Below, piece after piece: positions 57,503-64,000 of a stretch of 64,000 nucleotides of DNA. Positions within the stretch are counted from its first letter, which is position 1; every line of letters starts with the position of its first letter. The position numbers and the translations under genes are program-made. A model generated the notes under the pieces. It was given only the letters and a program-made list of their open reading frames with translations. It searched no databases and was not told where the DNA came from. The stretch is from Sedimenticola selenatireducens DSM 17993 (GTDB lineage Bacteria > Pseudomonadota > Gammaproteobacteria > Chromatiales > Chromatiaceae), in assembly GCF_000428045.1 (NCBI RefSeq), contig NZ_ATZE01000011.1:77170-141169 (forward strand), in the 5' to 3' direction.

Positions 57503-58360
57503 ATGCATTCACAACAGACCGATCAGAAACTGTTCAGCTTTGAGCTCTTCCCACCCAAGACCGAGGAGGGCATGGAGAAGCTGAAGACCCAGGTCAGAAA
57601 ACTGGCCCGGGTCAATCCGCTCTATGTCTCCGTCACCTTTGGGGCCGGCGGGTCCACCCAGCAGCGCACCTTCCAGAGTGTCGAGTGGCTGGTGTCCGAG
57701 GGCATCGAGGCGGCGCCTCACATCTCCTGTATCAGCAGCAGTGTGGCTGAGATAGTGCAGCTGCTGAACCGTTATAAAGAACAGGGCATCCACCGCCTGG
57801 TCACCTTGCGCGGCGACCTGCCATCAGGCACCGGATTGGGCGGCCGGGGTGAACTCAACTATGCCAATGAACTGGTGGCGCTGATTCGTCGTGAATTCGG
57901 TGATTATTTCCACATTGAAGTGGCCGCCTATCCCGAGTTCCATCCCCAGGCAGCCAACGCCCGGGCGGACCTGAACAACTTCAAGCGCAAGGTGGATGCC
58001 GGGGCGAACGCCGCCATCACCCAGTATTTCTACAATGCCGACGCCTATTTCCGCTTTGTCGACAGTTGCGAAAAAATGGATATCGGGATTCCCATCGTGC
58101 CGGGCATTATGCCGATCACCAACTACGGCAACCTCAGTCGTTTCTCGGACGCCTGTGGTGCGGAGATACCGCGCTGGATACGCAAGCGCCTGGAGGCTTA
58201 TGCCGATGACGTGGAGAGCATCCGCGCCTTTGGCGTGGATGTGGTCAGTGAACTGTGCCGACGCCTGCTCGATCACGGCGCGCCCGGCCTGCACTTCTAC
58301 ACCATGAACCAGTCGGCGGCGACTTTGAAGATCTGGGATAACCTCGGACTGACCGAGTGA
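57503..58360 (+). CDS. metF: Methylenetetrahydrofolate reductase MetF
   Basis: FAD enzyme that makes 5-methyltetrahydrofolate for homocysteine remethylation. The 285-residue product has SFELFPPKTEEGMEKL, VTFGAGGSTQQRT, the LRGDLPSGTG loop, GANAAITQYF and the PGIMPITNYG motif. It follows ahcY in the common ahcY-metF order, completing the supply of methyl groups for SAM. The ribosome-binding site is weak. Confidence 0.96.
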   Translation: MHSQQTDQKLFSFELFPPKTEEGMEKLKTQVRKLARVNPLYVSVTFGAGGSTQQRTFQSVEWLVSEGIEAAPHISCISSSVAEIVQLLNRYKEQGIHRLVTLRGDLPSGTGLGGRGELNYANELVALIRREFGDYFHIEVAAYPEFHPQAANARADLNNFKRKVDAGANAAITQYFYNADAYFRFVDSCEKMDIGIPIVPGIMPITNYGNLSRFSDACGAEIPRWIRKRLEAYADDVESIRAFGVDVVSELCRRLLDHGAPGLHFYTMNQSAATLKIWDNLGLTE

Positions 58361-58473
58361 GCATTGCCATGGAACGGTACCGGGATCGGAGACAAACCAA
58401 ACAGCCTTTACCGCTGTTTTCCCGGGTATTACCCGGTTTGACACCGACCCCTTGGGTGTTTCAGGGATAACTG

Positions 58474-59598
58474 GTGAAACTGCACCCGCTGCTGATAGTT
58501 CTGCTGTTGACCACCCTGGCGGGATTCGCCTCGGGACTGCTGCTGCCGTACATGCTGCCGCTGCGCCCGTCCGCACCGCTGCACCTGATATTCGCCCTGG
58601 GTATCATGCCGCTGATCATGGGTGCCATGACCTATTTCGTGCCGGTACTGACCCGTACCCGCGCGGCGGAGCCCCTGTCACTGGTTCCGGCCCTGCTGGC
58701 ACTCGGCGCGGGCATAGTGCTCAGTTTCAGCCTGTTTTTCTCTTTCGCCCTCTATCCATTTGGCGCCGTGGCCGGACTGATTGCCGCACTCTGGCTGAGC
58801 ATCTGGATGCAACGGCGCAAACGGCAGACCCTGGGGCGCCCCCACCCCGGACTACTCTGGTATCAACTGGCCCTGCTGGCGCTGATACTTGGTCTGCTCT
58901 CCATTCTGGCCGGTTATCTGCTGCCGGATCAGTGGACCCAGTTGCGGCGACTGCACCTGCACCTGAATCTCCTGGGATTTGTCGGCTTGACTGCCCTGGG
59001 CACCCTGCGGGTGCTGCTCCCCACCACTGGCGGCTATGCCGATCCCGAGGCAGGCCCTTGGCTGATGCGTCAATGGCCCTGGATCACAGCCGGCGCCGGA
59101 TTGATTGCTGCGGGTGCCGCCTGGTCTCCCGCCCTTTCACTGCTTGGCCTGCTGCTATGGCTGCCCCCGCTCGGTCAACTGCTGAGATCACTGCTGATCA
59201 CCCATCGACGGGCAGTGTGGCAGGCACATGGCGCCAGCACCTCACTGGCAACAGCGGTATCCGGCCTGCTGATCCTGCTACTGAGCGGCACGGCCCACGC
59301 CTTTGGCTTGCTCAACGCAGCAAACACTACCCAGGCATTCATTCCGCTGTTTCTGTTACCGCTGGTGACCGGTGCAGCTACCCATCTGCTGCCCCTCTGG
59401 ATCACATCGGCTGGTGACAACAGCCGGGAACAGGCCTTGCGTTCACGATTGGGACGCCACAGCGCCGTGCGCGCCGCGTTGTTCCTCCTGGGGGGCGCGC
59501 TCATACTGGCCGATCAAAACTGGGGTATGGTACCGATTCTGCTCGCGCTTCTGCACTTCCTCAGCGCCGTGCTTTTCTCCCTTCGCTCGAAATCATGA
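58474..59598 (+). CDS. Multi-pass membrane protein, NnrS / heme-copper oxidase I-like
   Basis: 374 residues starting at GTG, with AGGGA eight bases upstream. About 12 hydrophobic segments and almost no soluble part. Histidines occur within or at the edges of segments: His37 in HLIFALGIMPLIMGAM, His161/His163 in RRLHLHLNLLGFVGL, and others near the C-terminus (GTAHAFG, ATHLLPLW). The HLHLNLLGF...GTLRVLLPT pattern recalls NnrS and heme-copper oxidase subunit I-like proteins, so heme binding is plausible. Function is not known; the exact family should be checked. It sits between metF and bioA. Confidence 0.65.
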   Translation: MKLHPLLIVLLLTTLAGFASGLLLPYMLPLRPSAPLHLIFALGIMPLIMGAMTYFVPVLTRTRAAEPLSLVPALLALGAGIVLSFSLFFSFALYPFGAVAGLIAALWLSIWMQRRKRQTLGRPHPGLLWYQLALLALILGLLSILAGYLLPDQWTQLRRLHLHLNLLGFVGLTALGTLRVLLPTTGGYADPEAGPWLMRQWPWITAGAGLIAAGAAWSPALSLLGLLLWLPPLGQLLRSLLITHRRAVWQAHGASTSLATAVSGLLILLLSGTAHAFGLLNAANTTQAFIPLFLLPLVTGAATHLLPLWITSAGDNSREQALRSRLGRHSAVRAALFLLGGALILADQNWGMVPILLALLHFLSAVLFSLRSKS

Positions 59599-59646
59599 GC
59601 GCAACTGTTATCATCCTCCCTGAGATGCAGATCAGGTATTAACCGT

Positions 59647-60999
59647 ATGAGTAACAATCAGCAAATCGCCCGGCGCGACCTCTCGGTGCTTTGGCACCCC
59701 TGTACCCAGATGAAAGATCATGAGTGGCTACCGATGATCCCAATCAAAAGAGGCGAAGGGGTCTGGCTGGAGGACTTCGACGGCAACCGCTATATCGACG
59801 CGGTCAGCTCCTGGTGGGTCAACCTGTTCGGCCACGCCAATCCCAGGATCAACGCCGCCCTCAAGGCCCAGGTAGACCAGCTGGAACATGTCATGCTGGC
59901 CGGTTTTTCCCACGAGCCGGCAATACAACTGGCAGAAAAACTGGTTGCACTCACCCCACCAGGACTGGATCGCTGCTTCTACGTGGACAACGGCTCCTCC
60001 GCCATCGAGGCCGCACTGAAGATGAGTTATCACAGCTGGCGCAACCAGGGCCACAAAGGCAAGCACCGTTTTGTCACCCTCTCCAACAGCTATCATGGCG
60101 AGACCCTGGGCGCCCTGGCGGTGGGCGACGTATCTCTCTACAAAGAGACCTACGAGCCGTTGCTGATGGAGGTCTTTACCGCCCCCTCACCGGACTGCTT
60201 TAACCGGGAGCCGGGAGAGTCCTGGGAGGCCTACTCGATTCGGCGATTTGCCGAGATGGAAACGCTACTGGCCGAGCACAGCCGTGAGATCAGCGCGGTG
60301 ATTGTCGAGCCGCTGGTACAGTGCGCCGGCGGCATGCGCATGTACCACCCGATCTATTTGAAGCTGCTGCGTGAGGCATGCGACCGCCACCAGGTGCACC
60401 TGATCGCCGATGAGATCGCCGTCGGCTTCGGCCGCACCGGCACCCTGTTCGCCTGTGAGCAGGCGGACATCACCCCGGACTTTCTCTGCCTCTCCAAGGG
60501 GCTGACTGCCGGCTACCTTCCCCTCTCCCTGGTACTCACCAGCGAGCAGACCTACCAGACCTTCTACGACAATTATGAAAATCTGACCGCCTTTCTGCAC
60601 TCCCACAGTTACACCGGCAACCCGCTGGGTTGCGCCGTCGCGCTGGCCAGTCTGGAAATTTTCGAACAGGACAGCGTGATCGAAAACAACCAGAAACTGG
60701 CCCAGGTGATGACAGAGGCGACGGCGCACCTGAATGACCATCCCCGAGTGGCCGAGGTGCGCCAGCACGGCATGATCCTCGCCATCGAGATGGTCAAGGA
60801 CAAAGCCAGCCGTACCCCCTACCCCTGGCAGGAGCGACGCGGCCTGCGGGTTTACCAGCATGCACTGAGCCGTGGCGCACTACTGCGCCCGCTGGGCAAT
60901 GTCACTTACTTCATGCCGCCCTACGTCATCACCCCGGAGCAGATCCGGGAACTGGCAACCATTGCCACCGAAGGCATCGATCTGGCGACCCGGGACTGA
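59647..60999 (+). CDS. bioA: Adenosylmethionine-8-amino-7-oxononanoate aminotransferase BioA
   Basis: PLP aminotransferase of biotin synthesis that unusually uses SAM as amino donor. The 450-residue product has LWHPCTQMKDHE near residue 15, SSWWVNLFGHANP, NGSSAIEAALKM, ADEIAVGFGRTG and the PLP lysine Lys284 in LSKGLTAGY. It stands away from other bio genes, next to SAM-cycle genes, and is two bases from rsmE. Confidence 0.95.
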   Translation: MSNNQQIARRDLSVLWHPCTQMKDHEWLPMIPIKRGEGVWLEDFDGNRYIDAVSSWWVNLFGHANPRINAALKAQVDQLEHVMLAGFSHEPAIQLAEKLVALTPPGLDRCFYVDNGSSAIEAALKMSYHSWRNQGHKGKHRFVTLSNSYHGETLGALAVGDVSLYKETYEPLLMEVFTAPSPDCFNREPGESWEAYSIRRFAEMETLLAEHSREISAVIVEPLVQCAGGMRMYHPIYLKLLREACDRHQVHLIADEIAVGFGRTGTLFACEQADITPDFLCLSKGLTAGYLPLSLVLTSEQTYQTFYDNYENLTAFLHSHSYTGNPLGCAVALASLEIFEQDSVIENNQKLAQVMTEATAHLNDHPRVAEVRQHGMILAIEMVKDKASRTPYPWQERRGLRVYQHALSRGALLRPLGNVTYFMPPYVITPEQIRELATIATEGIDLATRD

Positions 61000-61000
61000 C

Positions 61001-61735
61001 ATGCAGCAGCACCGCATCTACACCGGTCAGCCACTCCAGCCAGGCGTTGTAGTGATCCTGGAAGAGAGTCCGGCCCGGCACCTGACCCAGGTGCTGCGGT
61101 TGAAGGCGGGTGCAGAGATCACCCTGTTTAACGGCGACGGCCACGACTACAGCGCCCGCCTGAACGAGGTTTCCCGCCGCGCCACCAGCGCACAAGTGGA
61201 CCGGTGCCTGGAACCCGCCGAAGCGCCTGCGCCCCTGCAAATCCACCTGGCCATCGGCATCTCCAGGGGCGAGCGGATGGACTTCGCCATCCAGAAGGCG
61301 GTCGAGCTGGGGGTTGCCGACATCACTCCGCTGATCACCGAGCGCTGCCAAGTGCGACTACCCGGTGAGCGTCAGGAGAAGCGACTGCAGCATTGGCAGC
61401 AGGTGATCATCGCCGCCTGCGAGCAGTCCGGGCGCCGCTATATTCCCGCGCTCAATCATGTGATGGAGCTGAATGAATGGCTCCGGCACCGGGTCACACG
61501 GGGTGGCATCCTGCTGGATCACCGCGCCGAAAGCGCTCTGCATGAACTGCCCCCGCCGTCGGGTGAAGTGACCCTGCTGATCGGTCCCGAAGGCGGCCTG
61601 TCGGGGGATGAACGTGAACAGGCCACTGCAACTGGATTCAACGGCGCGCGACTGGGCCCACGGGTACTGCGTACCGAAACCGCACCGTTGGCCGCCATCG
61701 CCGCCATCCAGACCCTGTGGGGGGATTTTCGATAA
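61001..61735 (+). CDS. rsmE: 16S rRNA (uracil-1498 N3)-methyltransferase RsmE
   Basis: SPOUT-class SAM-dependent methyltransferase acting on U1498 in the ribosomal P-site region. I chose the ATG at 61001 (244 residues, MQQHRIYTGQ), one base after the bioA stop; the longer frame lies inside bioA. The N-terminal PUA-like domain (HLTQVLRLKAG) precedes the knot with TLLIGPEGGLSGDE and LGPRVLRTETA. bioA-rsmE adjacency is also seen in Pseudomonas. Confidence 0.95.
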   Translation: MQQHRIYTGQPLQPGVVVILEESPARHLTQVLRLKAGAEITLFNGDGHDYSARLNEVSRRATSAQVDRCLEPAEAPAPLQIHLAIGISRGERMDFAIQKAVELGVADITPLITERCQVRLPGERQEKRLQHWQQVIIAACEQSGRRYIPALNHVMELNEWLRHRVTRGGILLDHRAESALHELPPPSGEVTLLIGPEGGLSGDEREQATATGFNGARLGPRVLRTETAPLAAIAAIQTLWGDFR

Positions 61736-61848
61736 TTCGGGAATTACCCTCGGAATCTCTCAAATTCAGGCTTACACGATCAGGTCGCTTTAAACACAAT
61801 GCAATACGTGGCTAAAAATCCGCTTTAAATCACTGTAATGGAGGACAT

Positions 61849-62232
61849 ATGTATAACTGCGATAGCTGCACCATTTGTTGCAAATTTATGGGAGTCGAGG
61901 AGCTTGAAAAGCCACGAAACCTTTGGTGTCAACATTGTAAAATTGGGGAAGGGTGTACTATTTATGAAACCCGCCCAGAATCTTGTCGGGTGTACGAATG
62001 TGTCTGGTTGAAGACCCAGGTACTGGAAAATCCTATGCCCTTGGCGCTTAGACCAGATAAGTCACGTGTTGTCATTGGTACAGCAAACAAAGGAGAAGAT
62101 CTTATTCTCTATGTTGGCCCAGACCGACCTGACGCATGGAACAAGGGTGGTTTTAGGGAATTTATTACCAATTTCCAAAAAAAAGGCGTCAACTTCACAG
62201 TATGCTGTGGAGAGATTATGACGAAAATTTGA
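61849..62232 (+). CDS. YkgJ-like CxxCxxCC zinc/iron-chelating protein
   Basis: 127-residue protein with the N-terminal CDSCTICC motif (Cys4, Cys7, Cys10, Cys11) and further cysteines in LWCQHC, EGCTIYETRPESCRVYEC, the pattern of the YkgJ/UPF0153 family thought to bind zinc or an iron-sulfur cluster. GGAGGACAT precedes the ATG, a perfect ribosome-binding site. It is visibly richer in A+T than the flanking genes, suggesting recent acquisition. The partner and function are unknown. Confidence 0.82.
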   Translation: MYNCDSCTICCKFMGVEELEKPRNLWCQHCKIGEGCTIYETRPESCRVYECVWLKTQVLENPMPLALRPDKSRVVIGTANKGEDLILYVGPDRPDAWNKGGFREFITNFQKKGVNFTVCCGEIMTKI

Positions 62233-62243
62233 ATGTAGTGAAA

Positions 62244-62276
62244 TAAAGACCCATTTGGTGGGCCCGCTTTTTATTT
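62244..62276. terminator. Possible bidirectional terminator between YkgJ-like gene and ttcA
   Basis: CCCA and TGGG around a five-base loop are flanked by a T-rich tract on the plus strand (CTTTTTATTT) and by TCTTTATTTC on the minus strand. The stem is short, so the call rests mainly on the U-tracts and the convergent gene layout. Confidence 0.35.
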
Positions 62277-62314
62277 CCATACTGCGAGACTGTAGTATTT
62301 CTTTACTTGGCGAT

Positions 62315-63190
62315 TCAGCCGATCTTGTAGATACCCAACGCCGGCCCGGCAACCTCGGGCGGGTCAAACACCGTATCGCCCTCACCGTCCGCAGCCCCCA
62401 GATTCTTGAAATCATACAACGCGGCATCGGCCAGATGGGATGGCACCACGCTGGACAGGGCGCTGAAGATGTTGGCGGTGCGGCCTGGATACTGCTGCTC
62501 CCAGGCCGCCAGCATCTGTTTGATCTGCTTGCGCTGCAGGTTCTCCTGGGAGCCGCAGAGATTGCAGGGAATAATGGGGAATTCACGGGTCCGGCTGTAG
62601 CGGGCGATATCCTTCTCGGCACAATAAGCAAGCGGTCGGATCACCACATGGCGGCCATCGTCGGTGTGCAGTTTTGGTGGCATCGCCTTAAGTTTGGAGC
62701 CAAAGAACATGTTCAGGAACAGGGTCTCGACAATATCATCCCGGTGATGGCCGAGGGCGATTTTGCTGATTCCCATCTCACTGGCAACCCGATAGATGAT
62801 CCCACGGCGCAACCGGGAGCAGAGCGAACAGGTGGTCTTGCCCACCGGAATCTTCTCCTGCACCACGGAGTAGGTGTCCTCCTCCACGATCCGATACTCC
62901 ACACCGAGCCGTTCCAGGTAGGCCGGCAGCACTTCCGCAGGAAAACCAGGCTGTTTCTGATCCAGGTTCATGGCGATCAGGGTAAAGTCAATCGGTGCCC
63001 GGGCCTTCAGGGTAAGCAGGATATCCAGCAGGGTATAGGAGTCCTTGCCGCCGCTCAGGCAGACCATGACCCGGTCGCCCGCCTCGATCATGTTGAAATC
63101 GCCGATCGCCTTACCGACTTCCCGCTCCAGCCGTTTTTTCAGTTTGTTGAAATTATTGGAGCTTCGGGTCTTTTCCGGGAGTTCTGACAT
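62315..63190 (-). CDS. ttcA: tRNA 2-thiocytidine(32) synthetase TtcA
   Basis: ATP-dependent iron-sulfur enzyme that thiolates C32 of some tRNAs. The 291-residue product carries the PP-loop LSGGKDS at residues 45-51 and the cluster/catalytic CSLC (Cys121, Cys124), plus CNLCGSQ later. Length and the N-terminal [21 protein letters not shown] segment fit the family. Convergent with the YkgJ-like gene. Confidence 0.95.
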   Translation of the reverse strand: MSELPEKTRSSNNFNKLKKRLEREVGKAIGDFNMIEAGDRVMVCLSGGKDSYTLLDILLTLKARAPIDFTLIAMNLDQKQPGFPAEVLPAYLERLGVEYRIVEEDTYSVVQEKIPVGKTTCSLCSRLRRGIIYRVASEMGISKIALGHHRDDIVETLFLNMFFGSKLKAMPPKLHTDDGRHVVIRPLAYCAEKDIARYSRTREFPIIPCNLCGSQENLQRKQIKQMLAAWEQQYPGRTANIFSALSSVVPSHLADAALYDFKNLGAADGEGDTVFDPPEVAGPALGIYKIG

Positions 63191-63297
63191 GGGACTTATC
63201 GCAGTGGTGGGGTAAAGCGGGGGATATTACACGCGCCCGCCGAAAAAAAACAGCGCGGCGCCTCAGTCGGCGGAGACATCGATGCGTCGTTACAAGA

Positions 63298-63768
63298 TTA
63301 CAACGGAAATGCGGACAGCGCTGACTCCAGGGCATCCAGATCCGGGATCCAGGCATCCACGCCGTTGATGATCACCCGGCTGGCGACCATTTCATGCTGT
63401 GGCTCTTCCCCGGCAAACGGCACAATCGCCGCCTCGGTTACCCGCACCAGATGGGGCGCCGAACGGAGTAAAATCCCGATATAGGGCAGTTGGTCATTTC
63501 CGTTCAGGGTATTGCAAACGGCCACCCGGGCACGCAGGCCGACCTCACCGGCATCCCGGCCCAGCAAACGCTCAAAGGCGATCAACGGCAGAGCATGGTT
63601 ACGCCATACAAATGTTCCCAGGAGCCAATCGGGTACTGTTGTGGAGGGGGTATCCGGAGTTCGATAACTGACCACTTCGCATACCGCCGCGTTCGGCAGC
63701 AGCAGCTGTCCCTCCTGCAATGGCAGCAATACACCCCTTACCTCCGCAGAGGCCTGGCCGCTGCTCAT
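63298..63768 (-). CDS. chpC: ChpC/CheW-like chemotaxis adaptor
   Basis: 156-residue CheW-like domain protein: LLPLQEGQLLLPNAAVCEVV at the start, WLLGTFVWRNHALPLIAFERLLG in the middle and the C-terminal helix with PDLDALESAL. Its start overlaps the stop of the upstream receiver-containing gene by four bases, consistent with the Chp/Pil chemosensory system that controls twitching motility in Pseudomonas, where ChpC follows ChpA-ChpB. Here no ChpB methylesterase lies between them. Confidence 0.8.
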   Translation of the reverse strand: MSSGQASAEVRGVLLPLQEGQLLLPNAAVCEVVSYRTPDTPSTTVPDWLLGTFVWRNHALPLIAFERLLGRDAGEVGLRARVAVCNTLNGNDQLPYIGILLRSAPHLVRVTEAAIVPFAGEEPQHEMVASRVIINGVDAWIPDLDALESALSAFPL

Positions 63769-64000
63769 ATTGCCCCCTCATTCAGGACCGAATAGATGTT
63801 CTCCAACAGCTCACTCTCTTGATAAGGTTTTCCAAGGTAGCGTTTCACACCCAGCTCCATGGCAAGATTGCGATGTTTGTCACCGGTGCGCGAGGTGATC
63901 ATGATAATCGGTATTCCTTTCAGTTCAGCCGAATTACGCATATGTCGGGCAAGCTCATAGCCGTCCATTCGAGGCATCTCGATATCCAGCAGCATGATAT
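63765..64000 (-). CDS. chpA: C-terminal receiver domain of ChpA-type hybrid kinase (partial)
   Basis: The gene runs off the window's right edge; only the last 77 or so residues are visible. They form the second half of a response-regulator receiver: LLDIEMPRMDGYELARHMR with the phospho-acceptor aspartate, IPIIMITSR with the conserved Thr/Ser, and LGKPYQESELLENI with the conserved lysine. ChpA kinases end in such a receiver, and a CheW-like gene follows. A stand-alone PilG/PilH-type regulator cannot be fully excluded. Confidence 0.7.
   Translation of the reverse strand, partial: IMLLDIEMPRMDGYELARHMRNSAELKGIPIIMITSRTGDKHRNLAMELGVKRYLGKPYQESELLENIYSVLNEGAI

Noticed and set aside
58452-59417. 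321-codon frame overlapping the membrane protein at 58474
   Set aside because: Different frame of the same strand, proline/alanine-rich composition with no membrane pattern, while the GTG-started frame has a regular 12-segment pattern.

Overview
The window is a chromosomal segment of a gammaproteobacterium with roughly 57-60% G+C by eye. Gene content and order resemble Chromatiales-type or related sulfur-oxidising lineages and Pseudomonas: pilD-coaE-zapD-yacG, a complete dcw cell-wall/division cluster ending in ftsZ-lpxC, rnpB next to mraZ, DciA beside lpxC, and a tkt-gap-pgk-pyk-fba operon of the kind found in Calvin-cycle bacteria. The lineage is inferred; no rRNA is present to fix it. Almost all of the window is core genome. 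I see no insertion sequence, prophage, CRISPR array, tRNA or rRNA.

Layout. 1-2.7 kb (+): type IV prepilin peptidase, CoA synthesis, ZapD, YacG. 2.8-9.1 kb (-): Nudix/TenI-like fusion, ArgJ, SecA, an M23 peptidase. 9.2-9.7 kb (+): DciA. 9.7-28.65 kb (-): lpxC and the dcw cluster, transcribed mraZ-rsmH-ftsL-ftsI-murE-murF-mraY-murD-ftsW-murG-murC-murB-ddl-ftsQ-ftsA-ftsZ, with most junctions overlapping. It starts at a strong promoter with three MraZ boxes. 29.0-29.4 kb (-): RNase P RNA. 29.6-31.7 kb (+): argD, argF. 31.7-34.5 kb: a strip of small or poorly known genes (dodecin, metallo-beta-lactamase-fold enzyme, two unknown proteins, an orphan MbcA/ParS-like protein). 34.6-36.8 kb (+): purC, glutaredoxin, srkA. 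37-46.2 kb (-): a soluble CZB chemoreceptor, then a translationally coupled MoxR/DUF58/DUF4350/DUF4129/SpoIIM/RDD/BPSS1780-like membrane operon. 46.3-53.5 kb (-): tkt-gap-pgk-pyk-fba with hairpins in its gaps and a strong terminator. 53.8-54.4 kb (-): a redoxin. 54.5-61.7 kb (+): a SAM-cycle block (metK, ahcY, metF, a heme-copper/NnrS-like membrane protein, bioA, rsmE). 61.8-62.2 kb (+): an AT-rich CxxCxxCC protein. 62.3-64 kb (-): ttcA, a ChpC/CheW-like protein and the C-terminus of a ChpA-type receiver.

The most notable signals are RNA-level. A SAM-II riboswitch-like aptamer followed by a perfect terminator hairpin lies in front of metK, and a clear SAH riboswitch lies in front of ahcY-metF. 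Together they predict that SAM lowers its own synthesis while SAH raises its own removal. The mraZ promoter carries an MraZ operator, and three of the four gaps of the glycolytic/Calvin operon carry strong hairpins without U-tracts. Several palindromic repeat families (REP-like) sit in intergenic gaps. Protein-level curiosities are the Nudix/TenI fusion, an orphan ParS-like protein, and a membrane protein with an L7/L12-C-terminal-like domain plus zinc ribbon.
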